DNA of 64,000 nucleotides from Ferruginibacter sp. (GTDB taxonomy: Bacteria; Bacteroidota; Bacteroidia; Chitinophagales; Chitinophagaceae). Location: assembly GCA_030831945.1 (NCBI GenBank), contig JAURKC010000008.1, positions 103,341 to 167,340 of the forward strand, in the 5' to 3' direction. Below are positions 45,988-55,015 of this stretch, piece after piece. Every line of letters begins with the position of its first letter. Within the stretch, counting starts at the first letter, position 1. A program made the position numbers and the translations under genes. The notes under the pieces are model-generated. The model was not told the origin of the DNA, made no database searches, and saw only the letters and a list, made by a program, of their open reading frames with translations.

Positions 45988-46297
45988 TTTGTAGGATTAA
46001 ATTGTTAATAAATAGAATTTATGTAATATGAAAATACAGAAAAAATTATAAATGCATTTAATCATCGTATTTTACTCCTAGTTATAATTGATGTAGATAG
46101 ATTTTTATTTAATCCACTGTCTAAAGCTTTTTCAAAAGATTCGTGGCTTTATTTAAATGCCTATAAGTGAACTTGAAAAAGAACAAATACTAAAAAGGTC
46201 CTCTACTTTTCCAATATTATTTTTACTACTATCTTTTATTTCTATATCTCCCAACAATTTTTGGTTAATTTTGTAGTATAAATATAAAAACACAACT
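45988..46297. other. Divergent control region before the nitroreductase gene
   Basis: This 310-bp AT-rich region contains no gene. A perfect TAATTTTG box (46266-46273) near the nitroreductase start is the only clear signal. Confidence 0.4.
46266..46273 (+). promoter_or_regulatory. Promoter -7 box of the nitroreductase gene
   Basis: TAATTTTG is a perfect TAnnTTTG match, 24 bp before the start codon. No TTTG is found about 20 nt further upstream. Confidence 0.4.
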
Positions 46298-46930
46298 ATG
46301 AGTTTACTGAATGACCTTCAATGGCGTTATGCAACAAAAAAAATGAATGGGGAAATCGTTCCTCAAGAAAAACTAGATTATATATTGGAAGCGGCTAGAT
46401 TAGCGCCTACTTCTTCTGGATTACAACCTTTTGAAATTCTAGTCGTTAGCAATAAAGAAATTCTTGCAAAAATTTTGCCATTAGCTCATGGACAAAGTCA
46501 AGTTACTGATGCTTCCCATTTATTGGTTTTTGCTGCTTGGGATAATTATACCGAAGATCGTATTAATGAAGTATTCGCTAGAAATAATGAAGAAAGAGGT
46601 TTACCTTCTAGTGCAACTGATGACTACCGAAATATGTTATTGAAATTAACTGCTGCTAAAACAGCGGAAGAGAATTTTAACCACGCTGCAAAACAAGTTT
46701 ATATCAGTTTTGCCACTGCTATTATTGCAGCAGCTGAACAAAAGGTTGATGCTACACCCATGGAAGGCTTTAATCCTATAGCTTTAGACGAATTGTTGAA
46801 TTTAAAAGAAAAAGGGCTACGTAGTGTTTTGCTTTTACCAATTGGCTATAGAGATGCAAGTAAAGATTGGTTGGTTAATATGAAGAAGATCCGCGTTCCA
46901 AAAGAAAGATTCATTACTGAGTTGAAATAA
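46298..46930 (+). CDS. Nitroreductase family NAD(P)H-dependent flavoprotein
   Basis: A 210-residue FMN oxidoreductase of the nitroreductase family, NfsB-like. It has the N-terminal LQWRYATKKMNG (FMN-phosphate Arg/Lys), ILEAARLAPTSSGLQPFEILVVSN, and the C-terminal VLLLPIGYRDASKDW. These enzymes reduce nitro groups and quinones using NAD(P)H in the cytoplasm. Length is standard. The gene is monocistronic, with its own -7 promoter box and a strong terminator. The physiological substrate is not evident. Confidence 0.92.
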   Translation: MSLLNDLQWRYATKKMNGEIVPQEKLDYILEAARLAPTSSGLQPFEILVVSNKEILAKILPLAHGQSQVTDASHLLVFAAWDNYTEDRINEVFARNNEERGLPSSATDDYRNMLLKLTAAKTAEENFNHAAKQVYISFATAIIAAAEQKVDATPMEGFNPIALDELLNLKEKGLRSVLLLPIGYRDASKDWLVNMKKIRVPKERFITELK

Positions 46931-46948
46931 AACATTGATTAAAAATAT

Positions 46949-46982
46949 AAAGAGGCGGTATCATTATTGGTACCGCCTCTTT
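46949..46982 (+). terminator. Intrinsic terminator of the nitroreductase gene
   Basis: AAAGAGGCGGTA and TACCGCCTCTTT form a 12-bp perfect stem around a 10-nt loop, ending in T-rich DNA. Confidence 0.88.
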
Positions 46983-47093
46983 TAGTTATAACCCCTTTTG
47001 ATTTAAATAGGGTGAGTGTATTTAATGCTAGACTTACCTCTAAGTTTAAAAAGCTTTATTAGATTAATAATTTTTATTTTTATAAATACCCTT

Positions 47094-48206
47094 TTAAATT
47101 CTAAGGAAAATTTTCTTTTTATACATGATATAAAGAAATATCCACTTTACTATTAGGATTGAAACAATAGCTATCACAGCATCTAAAGGAGGACCTGTTA
47201 ACTGTTCCGCCCATCTAAAGAATTCTTTTGCAGCATAATCCCATTTAATAAATGCACCTGATAGGTAGATAAGTATTGAGTTGATGCCAATTATTCTAAA
47301 GAAAAAAGCCCATTTTTGAAATCCCTTTACATCAATAATATAATAAAATATTGCCATTAACATCATACTCCAACCACCCGCTTGCAATGTAAACGAACTA
47401 GTCCATAGATTTTTATTGATGAGAAATACCAAATTCCATAATTGTGCAAGCGCTACTGAAATTGCACCTGCTATAAATATACCCATTGCTTTTTTTGAGG
47501 GGGTGGCAGTATGATTTTTTAGAACCTCTCCTGTTAAAATACCTAGCAGTCCAGTTCCGATCGCTGGAATGGTGGAAAGTATTCCTTCTGGATCATGCAC
47601 TGTAAGATGTAATCTTCCAGGAATTAGTAGTCGGTCAACATAAGAAACAAAATTCCCTTCCATTGTCATATCCCCTAATTCAAATCCAGGGGCTGAAGTA
47701 AATCTTAGTAAGATCCAATAGCCTATAAGAATGGATGCTAGCCATATTTGCTGTGCTTTTTTACCAGCATATAAATAGATGATATTGGCAAAAATATAGG
47801 CCGATCCAATTCTTCCTAAAACACTGGGGAATCTGATTTCCGAAAGTGGTTTAATCTGAAAACCTCCGTTATTGTAAAGCACGCCCAATATAATAAGTAT
47901 CAATCCTCTTTTGATCACTCTAAAAAGAAGTTGATTTTTGGGAGTGCCATTTTCAAGCGCATTGCCTATTGAGTAAGGAGTAGCTACTCCCGCCAAAAAA
48001 ATAAACAATGGAAAAATCATATCATACGCAACAAATCCATTCCACGCTACATGTTCCAACTGAAAGGACATCGTTTGAATAATGGAATTGTCTGATACTT
48101 TTGCAAGGGCATGAAATAATCGATCAGCACCCATGATCCAAAGCATGTCAAATCCACGCAAGGCGTCCAAAGAATAAAGTCTGTTGGAAAGGTTATTTTG
48201 TTTCAT
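47094..48206 (-). CDS. DUF5009/NagX-like heparan N-acetyltransferase family membrane protein
   Basis: A 370-residue integral membrane protein with about 10 helices. The N-terminus LYSLDALRGFDMLWIMGADRL and WNGFVAYDMIFPLFIFLAGVA, and NSILIYLSGAFIKW near the C-terminus, mark the family related to the lysosomal HGSNAT acetyltransferase (DUF5009, NagX of Bacteroidota amino-sugar loci). These proteins are proposed to acetylate amino sugars across the membrane. Here it is not in an obvious amino-sugar operon, so the substrate is open. A divergent GntP transporter gene lies 334 bp away. Confidence 0.88.
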   Translation of the reverse strand: MKQNNLSNRLYSLDALRGFDMLWIMGADRLFHALAKVSDNSIIQTMSFQLEHVAWNGFVAYDMIFPLFIFLAGVATPYSIGNALENGTPKNQLLFRVIKRGLILIILGVLYNNGGFQIKPLSEIRFPSVLGRIGSAYIFANIIYLYAGKKAQQIWLASILIGYWILLRFTSAPGFELGDMTMEGNFVSYVDRLLIPGRLHLTVHDPEGILSTIPAIGTGLLGILTGEVLKNHTATPSKKAMGIFIAGAISVALAQLWNLVFLINKNLWTSSFTLQAGGWSMMLMAIFYYIIDVKGFQKWAFFFRIIGINSILIYLSGAFIKWDYAAKEFFRWAEQLTGPPLDAVIAIVSILIVKWIFLYIMYKKKIFLRI

Positions 48207-48540
48207 TTGAATTGATTAATTTTTTGAAAAAAGGAAGGATACTGTCACTCAACTATGTTTACCTTTTTTTACTATTTTTTATAAAAAGGAGAGGAGTAGT
48301 CTATTATTAATTGAAAAATTAATAATTAGGTCAAGTTTTAGCCAATAACTCTTCGATGGCTAAGGTAACAAAATATTAGAGGAATTTAAAAATCATTGTT
48401 TTGGCTATTATTGAATAATAAAAACAGACTTTACAACAACTTTTTTTCTGGAGGGGGATATATATTTAGTAGATCTTGATTGCAATGATCGGGATGATAA
48501 GGTTTTTATTTATCTTTAGTTTTAACTTACCATATTTATT
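48207..48540. other. Divergent control region, DUF5009 gene and gntP-like gene
   Basis: This 334-bp AT-rich region should contain promoters for both divergent genes. A TATCTTTA box (48511-48518) lies 23 bp before the permease start and departs by one base from TAnnTTTG. No gene is seen. Confidence 0.4.
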
Positions 48541-49857
48541 ATGTCTTTTGTCATTCTTCTTATTGGCATGTTGCTGCTAATCTTATTAATTACCTGGGCA
48601 AAAATTTCGCCATTTTTGGCCTTTATCCTAGTCTCCATTTTAATAGGATTTTCAAATGGAATGGATATTTCAACTATTACCAATGCGCTTCAAAAAGGAA
48701 TTGGTGATTTGTTAGGTTCAATAGTTGTCATACTTGGTTTGGGGGCTATGTTAGGTAAGTTAATTGCTGATAGTGGTGCCGCACAAAAAATTGCTACTGG
48801 ATTAATGGAAATCTTTGGTAGAAAATATATTTTATGGGCCTTATTACTTACAGGTTTTATTATTGGTATTCCACTTTTTTATGGAACAGGATTCGTGTTG
48901 GTAGTTCCCCTTATTATTACCTTATCTTATCGATATAATATTTCTGCTGTTTATATTGGATTACCTATGCTTGCAGCAATGTCTGTTACTCATGGTTTTC
49001 TTCCGCCGCATCCATCTCCAACTGTTTTAGTTAAACAATTTAATGCTGATCTTGGTCTTACTTTACTGTATGGTATGTTTGTGGCTATCCCCACTATTTT
49101 AGTAGCAGGTCCTTTATTTGCAATTACTTTAAAAAAGTATACGATCAAACCTTTAGAACTTTTTAAAGGCAAGGATATTCCTGCTGAAGAACTTCCTTCT
49201 ATGTTCTACAGTGTGTTAACAGCTTTATTACCTGTACTATTGATTGGACTTAATACAGTGGTAACACTCATTACCTCTTCTCAAAATATTTTCACTAAAA
49301 CATGTCAGGTATTGGGAGATCCAATTGTAGCGATGACGATTACCGTATTATTTGCTACCTACAGCTTGGGTTTAAAAAATGGCAAAAAGGTAAAGGACCT
49401 CATGCATACCATGACTGACTCTATAAGGGATATATCTATTATATTATTGATTGTAGGAGGCGCAGGTGGATTGAAACAAGTTTTGATTGAAGCAGGTATA
49501 AGTGAACAAATTGCTTTATTGCTTCGCGATATAAATATACCTCCACTCTTAGCGGCCTGGAGTATAGCAGCTATTATTCGAGTATCGCTTGGGTCTTCTA
49601 CTGTAGCGGGATTAACTACTGCGGGTATTGTAGGTCCTATGATTGTTACGACAGGAGTAGATCCCAATTTAATGGTATTAGTAACTGGAGCGGGAAGCAT
49701 GATGTTTTCGCATGTAAATGATTCTGGCTTCTGGATGTTTAAAGAGTATTTTAATATGTCAATTAAAGATACCTTAAAGACTTGGTCCTTGATGGAATCC
49801 TTGGTTTCTGTAATGGGACTTATTGCTGTTTTAGTGGTTAATTATTTTATTCATTAA
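48541..49857 (+). CDS. GntP-family permease
   Basis: A 438-residue inner-membrane transporter of the GntP family (gluconate, D-serine and other hydroxy acids with protons), with about 12-14 hydrophobic segments. Family stretches are GIGDLLGSIVVILGLGAMLGKL near residue 50, GIPLFYGTGFVLVVPLI near 118, FLPPHPSPTVLV near 150, and the C-terminal AGSMMFSHVNDSGFW near 386. RidA and a DSD1-family PLP enzyme follow in the same operon (14 and 65 bp), so D-serine, D-threonine or a D-hydroxy-amino acid is a better guess than gluconate. That is inferred from the neighbours. Confidence 0.9.
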   Translation: MSFVILLIGMLLLILLITWAKISPFLAFILVSILIGFSNGMDISTITNALQKGIGDLLGSIVVILGLGAMLGKLIADSGAAQKIATGLMEIFGRKYILWALLLTGFIIGIPLFYGTGFVLVVPLIITLSYRYNISAVYIGLPMLAAMSVTHGFLPPHPSPTVLVKQFNADLGLTLLYGMFVAIPTILVAGPLFAITLKKYTIKPLELFKGKDIPAEELPSMFYSVLTALLPVLLIGLNTVVTLITSSQNIFTKTCQVLGDPIVAMTITVLFATYSLGLKNGKKVKDLMHTMTDSIRDISIILLIVGGAGGLKQVLIEAGISEQIALLLRDINIPPLLAAWSIAAIIRVSLGSSTVAGLTTAGIVGPMIVTTGVDPNLMVLVTGAGSMMFSHVNDSGFWMFKEYFNMSIKDTLKTWSLMESLVSVMGLIAVLVVNYFIH

Positions 49858-49870
49858 TAAAACAAATTGT

Positions 49871-50332
49871 ATGACACCTGATGAAAGATTTAATGCATTG
49901 AATCTTACTTTGCCCCCTGCTCCTAAACCCATTGGAGTGTATAAACCTTGCCTAACTAATGGCAATCTATGTTATGTTTCTGGACATGGTCCAGTAAAGG
50001 TTGACGGAAATTTAATTGTAGGCCGTATTGGAGAAGGGATGACGATGGAGGAGGGAAAATTAGCCGCACAGCAAGTAGGCTTAGCTATTTTAGCAACACT
50101 GAAGAGTCATTTAGGATCGCTTAATAAAATTAAAAGGGTAGTAAAGGTTTTAGGAATGGTGAACTGTTCTGCTAGTTTTGAAAAGCATCCCTTTGTTATC
50201 AATGGATGCAGTGAATTATTTGCAAAAGTTTGGGGTGATGATCTTGGGGTAGGGGTAAGAAGTGCTGTAGGAATGGGTTCTCTTCCAGGCAATATTTCAG
50301 TGGAAATAGAAGCCTTATTCGAGTTAGCATAA
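49871..50332 (+). CDS. RidA family enamine/imine deaminase
   Basis: A 153-residue protein of the RidA/YjgF/YER057c/UK114 superfamily, slightly longer than the classical RidA. Family stretches: PKPIGVYKPCLTNGNLCYVSGHGP, VGRIGEGMTMEEGKLAAQQVGLAILATLK, and the C-terminal VGMGSLPGNISVEIEALFE. RidA hydrolyses reactive 2-aminoacrylate-type enamines. The active-site Arg is not in its usual place, so this may be a non-canonical subgroup. It is the middle gene between a GntP permease and a DSD1-family enzyme, consistent with removing an enamine released by that enzyme. Confidence 0.88.
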   Translation: MTPDERFNALNLTLPPAPKPIGVYKPCLTNGNLCYVSGHGPVKVDGNLIVGRIGEGMTMEEGKLAAQQVGLAILATLKSHLGSLNKIKRVVKVLGMVNCSASFEKHPFVINGCSELFAKVWGDDLGVGVRSAVGMGSLPGNISVEIEALFELA

Positions 50333-50397
50333 GTTAACTTGATTGTATAAAGTATTGCTTCATTTTTTCAAAGTATACGAAAGTTTAAAATAGCATC

Positions 50398-51501
50398 ATG
50401 CACTGGTATGAAATAAATAATATAGCGACCATTGATTCTCCTGCATTGGTCATCTACCAGGAACGGGTACTCGAAAATATAAGCTGCTTAAAGCAAATGG
50501 TTAATAATAAGGTGGATCGACTTCGACCGCATGTAAAAACCAATAAAATTGCTGAAGTATGCCAAATGATGCGGGATGCTGGAATCTTTAAATTTAAGTG
50601 TGCAACCATCGCTGAGGCTGAAATGCTGGCAATGATTGGAGCAGAAGATGTACTGCTAGCCTATCAACCAGTAGGCCCAATGGTCAATCGATTGGTTCAA
50701 TTGAGTATAAAATATCCTAGCACTACTTTTTCCTGCGTGGTGGATAATTTACAATCTGCGCAATATTTATCTACTGTTTTTTCAGAACATGAATTATCTG
50801 TTAATATTTATATTGACATCAATACAGGGATGAACAGAACTGGAATTCCAGTTCATCAGGCTATGTTTTTATATGAGGAACTTGAGTTGTTAGAAAGTAT
50901 CAATGTGAAAGGACTTCATGTATATGATGGTCATATAAGGGAGACAGATATTGCAGTAAGAAAGCAGAAAGTAACAGTAGCTTTTAACGAGTTAAAATTG
51001 CTTGCAGAAAAAATTGAAGCTACTCATAATGAAAAGATCGTAATTATTGCAGGTGGCTCTACTACCTTTTCAGTTTATGCCCAGATCGAAAATATGGAGT
51101 GTAGTCCTGGAACATTTATTTTCTGGGATAAGGGATATAAAACCCTGTTTCCAGATCAGCCTTTTGACTATGCAGCCCTTGTAATAACTAGGGTCATTTC
51201 AATTGTAGACAAACAAACCATTACCACCGACCTAGGATATAAATCGGTTGCTGCAGAAAGCCCCTTACCCCGAATTTACTTTTTAAATGCAGTTGATTCG
51301 GTGCCCATTTCACATAGTGAAGAGCATTTGGTAGTAAATGTGCCTGATTCAGCAAATTATTCAATAGGTGATGTTTTATATGGTGTTCCCGGCCATATTT
51401 GCCCCACTGTTGCTTTGTATGAAAAAGCTTTAATAGTTAAAAAAAATACGGTAGAAAATGAATGGAAAGTAATTGCTCGAGATCGAAAAATTTCCATTTA
51501 A
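50398..51501 (+). CDS. DSD1-family PLP enzyme (D-serine dehydratase/D-threonine aldolase-like)
   Basis: A 367-residue fold-type III PLP enzyme. The N-terminal TIM barrel has the cofactor lysine in LRPHVKTNKIAEV (about Lys45); HVYDGHIR lies near 182, and GGSTTFS near 221. The C-terminal domain carries GHICPTVALYE (near 339-349), whose His and Cys are the zinc-site pair known from D-serine dehydratase. Members act as D-serine dehydratase, D-threonine aldolase or D-3-hydroxyaspartate aldolase, all zinc/metal-dependent. The neighbouring RidA and permease favour a dehydratase that releases an enamine. The specific reaction cannot be decided here. Confidence 0.87.
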   Translation: MHWYEINNIATIDSPALVIYQERVLENISCLKQMVNNKVDRLRPHVKTNKIAEVCQMMRDAGIFKFKCATIAEAEMLAMIGAEDVLLAYQPVGPMVNRLVQLSIKYPSTTFSCVVDNLQSAQYLSTVFSEHELSVNIYIDINTGMNRTGIPVHQAMFLYEELELLESINVKGLHVYDGHIRETDIAVRKQKVTVAFNELKLLAEKIEATHNEKIVIIAGGSTTFSVYAQIENMECSPGTFIFWDKGYKTLFPDQPFDYAALVITRVISIVDKQTITTDLGYKSVAAESPLPRIYFLNAVDSVPISHSEEHLVVNVPDSANYSIGDVLYGVPGHICPTVALYEKALIVKKNTVENEWKVIARDRKISI

Positions 51502-52026
51502 TGCAGAATAAAAATCCAAAGAAAATACGGTAATAATTTATCGCTGTTTTATTAAAGTTGAATAATTATTGTAAAGACTATTTCTATTATTCCTATTTTT
51601 TAAAATGAGTTTTAATGTATTTATTCTAATCTGATTTTTCAAAAAATGCTTTTTATTTTTTTATAATCTTAAAAAAAAATACTTACTACTATAGATAGAG
51701 GGATATTTAAACAACATCTTTTTTTTGTTTGCTTCTTCTTAGAAATTTTAAAATAGTTTCAACTAATTTAGACTGCCGTTTAATCGTGATTTCACTGTCA
51801 TTAATCTACAATAAACTTTTCTTTTATTTTTGAAAAATTTCATTGAAGAATCCTTTTTTTTAGCTTCAATCAAATTAGTTAATAACATTATAAACTATAT
51901 AAAAATGTTTGATATGTTCGGATTATCAATGGTTTCAATGGCTCGAGAACTTGATACAAAGTTTTTTAACTAAAAATTGTTAATAAATTTTATCGTCCTA
52001 ATTTTTTTTTGAGATAAATTTATTAA
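51502..52026. other. AT-rich gene desert, left part
   Basis: 525 bp with extreme AT content, many poly-T and poly-A runs, and no plausible gene. A 22-codon frame, ATG at 51905 (MFDMFGLSMVSMARELDTKF), is too short to support. Confidence 0.45.
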
Positions 52027-52281
52027 ATGAATGCCCATTATAAAACATTGGAAACTATATTTACCATTGCTCATCAGGATCCCAATCCTGTCACCTATCT
52101 ATGTAGGCCAAGAGAAATAATTCTACGTCAATTTCAAGATTGGAGTGTTATTCAACAGCATTTAGAATTACTCGAACAAGAAGGTTTGGTAGTAACTAAA
52201 CAAATGGATACGCTAATTATTTCTATTACAAGTTCTGGTATTCAAAAAATGGAATCCGCTAACTTAAATTTACAGAATTAG
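52027..52281 (+). CDS. Small hypothetical protein, winged-helix-like
   Basis: An 84-residue soluble protein that I do not recognise. The order of predicted helices and strands (a helix in TLETIFTIAH, then IILRQFQDWSVIQQHLELLEQEGLVVTK, then a beta-hairpin TLIISITSSG) is like a winged helix-turn-helix, where HLELLEQEGLV would be the recognition-helix region. It is isolated in a gene desert, so it may be a free-standing regulator or an orphan. The DNA-binding suggestion is weak and by pattern only. Confidence 0.5.
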   Translation: MNAHYKTLETIFTIAHQDPNPVTYLCRPREIILRQFQDWSVIQQHLELLEQEGLVVTKQMDTLIISITSSGIQKMESANLNLQN

Positions 52282-52759
52282 TAATTAATGGGTGCTAAAT
52301 AAACTGCTAAAGTGTCCGCTTTAATTAGTTAAATTAATTGGGTTCTATCTTTTACTTCGAATGATAATTATGTTGCTATAATTTTTTGTTTCAACTGTTC
52401 TCTTTTTACATTTAAATTCCTCTTTGAATTATACATAGTTTTTTGTATTTTAAATTTTAATTATATCAAAAAATTAGTATTTGTAATTTGATTAAACATT
52501 TAATAAATTTGAACTCTTTCTGTAGTAGATTTTACTATGAGGAAGAGTTTTTCTATTAAAAGTTGACTTCATTAAAAAAAAGGTTAACTATTTCGACGGT
52601 TTTTTGGATTTGGGTCGTCTTATTAATTAAATACTGGATAATTAGTTTCATTAGAAGTTTCATATCCTTTATTTACCGTTTAAAATCCACCGACTTTTGG
52701 CTCAATTTTTGTGAAAAATTAATTTGTTAGGGTTAAATCATTGAATAAATAAGTAAGGG
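52282..52759. other. AT-rich gene desert, right part
   Basis: 478 bp without a plausible gene or clear repeat. Together with the previous stretch, only one 84-codon ORF is found in about 1.26 kb, unlike the dense packing elsewhere. Confidence 0.45.
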
Positions 52760-53506
52760 ATGCCGAAAAATTTGGTTGAAGACAAGATTCTTTCTATTGA
52801 TATTGGGGGCACCTATATTAAGGGCACTATTTTAAATGAAGCGGGGGAAATGAAAATGGGCTACCACACAGTAGAAACTCCTTATTTGCCCGGTGATCAG
52901 AAACTATTGGAAGCTATTCGTAAACTGGTGATTGATTTTCCTTCTTTTAATAAGGTTTCAATAGGTTTTCCTGGTTTTGTTAAGAATGGAATTGTTTTTT
53001 CTGCTCCAAGTATCGCTCCAGATAAATGGAGAAATATCAATTTACAACAAATTATAGAAGATGAATTCAACTGTCCAGTCAGGATTGTGAATGATGCGGA
53101 TATGCAGGGGCTTGGAGTGATCACTGGGCTAGGATTCGAAATTCTTATTACTCTTGGAACTGGGCTGGGATCTGCAATGTATATGAATGGTAATTTACTG
53201 CCTCATTTAGAACTTTCTCAACATCCAATTGGTCAAGGCTTTATTTATGACAATTATATTGGAAAAAAAGTATTCGAAGATTTAGGTAAAACTATTTGGA
53301 ATCAACGAGTAGAAGAGGTGTTGAATATTATAAAGACGGTTTTTAATTATGATCATTTATATATTGGAGGGGGTAATTCACGCTTCATAACCCTTGATCT
53401 GGATGATAATATCACCTTGGTGTCTAACGAAGACGGTATCAAAGGGGGAGCAGCCCTTTGGAGAAAACCTAGCAGTGTAGAAATTCCTCTAGAGGCAAAT
53501 TTTTAA
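52760..53506 (+). CDS. ROK family sugar kinase (polyphosphate glucokinase-like)
   Basis: A 248-residue kinase of the ROK/hexokinase-like ASKHA superfamily. The phosphate-1 motif is LSIDIGGTYIKGTILN, GFPGFVKNG follows near residue 70, then catalytic Asp in VNDADMQGLG near 111, and phosphate-2 motif TLGTGLGSAMY near 131. The sequence after it, LLPHLELSQHPIGQG, resembles the polyphosphate-glucokinase branch rather than the zinc-binding NagC/ScrK type; the Cys-rich zinc motif is absent. It probably phosphorylates glucose. The gene stands alone and the phosphate donor is not readable from sequence. Confidence 0.82.
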   Translation: MPKNLVEDKILSIDIGGTYIKGTILNEAGEMKMGYHTVETPYLPGDQKLLEAIRKLVIDFPSFNKVSIGFPGFVKNGIVFSAPSIAPDKWRNINLQQIIEDEFNCPVRIVNDADMQGLGVITGLGFEILITLGTGLGSAMYMNGNLLPHLELSQHPIGQGFIYDNYIGKKVFEDLGKTIWNQRVEEVLNIIKTVFNYDHLYIGGGNSRFITLDLDDNITLVSNEDGIKGGAALWRKPSSVEIPLEANF

Positions 53507-53713
53507 TACGTACCAACTGGAATTGTAATCCATAACGATTTCTAATGGCCCTATTCATCCGTTTTTCTATTTTTAATTCGAGAATTTATTTTTGACTCAC
53601 AGTACTTACCCTACCTAATGACAATCCTTGTCAATTCAATTCACTATTAGCTGCTTTGATTGTTATCACTTGTAGTATCTTTATTTTTAAAGTGGTTAGT
53701 TTATTATTGAATA

Positions 53714-54730
53714 GTGGAAATAAAAAAAATCGATACAATTATTGTAGGACAAGGAATTGCTGGTTCATTGGTGGCGTTTATGCTTCATCAAAAAAATATC
53801 CCTTTTTTAATAATTGATCCATCTTCACCGCAAACTGCAAGCAAAATTGCAGCAGGAATGTTTACCCCATTAAGTGGTAAAAGGAAAACGATTCATCCCT
53901 TGTCATTACAACAAATTCCTTTTGCAATAAATATTTATAAAGCAATTTCAAAACTCATAGGGTATAATATTATTCACCTCACCAATATTTACCAGTTATT
54001 TGATTCGGTAGAGGAGAAATCCCTATTGCAAAGCAAATTTCTTCAACCTTCTTTTGCTCCTTATATCAACGCTAATTCAATGGAGTTATCTGGAATTTAT
54101 AATAATAATGGAGCTTATGAAATTACTCATTCTGGATGGGTGAACTGCGAATTATGGATGAAATATTTTAAATCTTGGTTAAAAAGAAATGATCAATTCC
54201 TTGAGGCAAAATTTGAGTATCAAGATTTGCAGATAACCGATGATAGGATGGAATATAAAGGCCTAGCGTTTAAAAATATTATTTTTTGTGAGGGGTATAG
54301 CGCAATGAATAATCCCTTTTTTAAAGAAACAATTATTCCATGCAAAGGTGATGTGTTGACAATTACTAGTGATGATTTTACTTCGGATAAAATCATAAAG
54401 AAAAATGGAATATACCTTGTACCCTCAGCAGCTAATTCATTTAAAGCAGGAGCAACTTATCAATGGAATAATGATTCAGCAAAGCCTGATGAAGCTGATA
54501 AGTTATTGATTGAAGGTCAGCTGAAAAATATGCTTACTAATCCATTCAAAATAATCAATCACCAGTCTGCCATTCGGCCGACCACTCAAAATCGGGAACT
54601 TATCGTTAGCCAACATCAGCAGCATAAGGGAATGTTTATGTTCAATGGCTTGGGTACCAAAGGTGTTTTGCAAGGGCCTTGGTGGGCTAATCGGATGGTA
54701 GCGCTTTATTTGCAGACAAATTTGAAATAG
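53714..54730 (+). CDS. FAD-dependent oxidoreductase (DAO family)
   Basis: A 338-residue flavoprotein of the glycine/D-amino-acid oxidase type. The N-terminus has the dinucleotide motif IIVGQGIAGSLVAF, and FLIIDPSS follows with the acidic ribose-binding residue; TASKIAAGMFTPLSGKR is typical of FAD contacts. The C-terminus IRPTTQNRELIV and MFMFNGLGTKGVLQGPWWA is the usual closing part of this family. The start is GTG at 53714, and no ATG fits; a TAG follows the upstream TTG. The substrate is unknown. The gene stands alone before the fucose locus. Confidence 0.8.
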   Translation: MEIKKIDTIIVGQGIAGSLVAFMLHQKNIPFLIIDPSSPQTASKIAAGMFTPLSGKRKTIHPLSLQQIPFAINIYKAISKLIGYNIIHLTNIYQLFDSVEEKSLLQSKFLQPSFAPYINANSMELSGIYNNNGAYEITHSGWVNCELWMKYFKSWLKRNDQFLEAKFEYQDLQITDDRMEYKGLAFKNIIFCEGYSAMNNPFFKETIIPCKGDVLTITSDDFTSDKIIKKNGIYLVPSAANSFKAGATYQWNNDSAKPDEADKLLIEGQLKNMLTNPFKIINHQSAIRPTTQNRELIVSQHQQHKGMFMFNGLGTKGVLQGPWWANRMVALYLQTNLK

Positions 54731-55015
54731 ATTTCATTTATTGAGCTTGTAATTAAAAAAACGCGGCCATTTTGTAAAAAATGGTCATATAAATAGTGCT
54801 AGCCTACTCATCAATTAATTAAACATTGTATATTGAATAAATTTTAAATTGCGTAATAAACTTATATTTTTAAATATAATACGTTTGTTGCTAATGAATG
54901 GCCCTTTTTGATAAAAATAGTTAGTTGAGAACTTTGTGTTTCTAACCTAATAATTAAACTTTACTTTGTAATGTTGTATTTCAAAAAGTATTACTAAAAA
55001 TTTAAATAAATTAAA

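Noticed and set aside
51905..51973. 22-codon ORF starting MFDMFGLSMV
   Set aside because: Too short, no family, no supporting signals; chance frames of this length are frequent.
54765..54788. GGCCATTTT/AAAATGGTC hairpin after the FAD oxidoreductase
   Set aside because: It has one wobble pair and no T-run after it, so it is not a convincing terminator.
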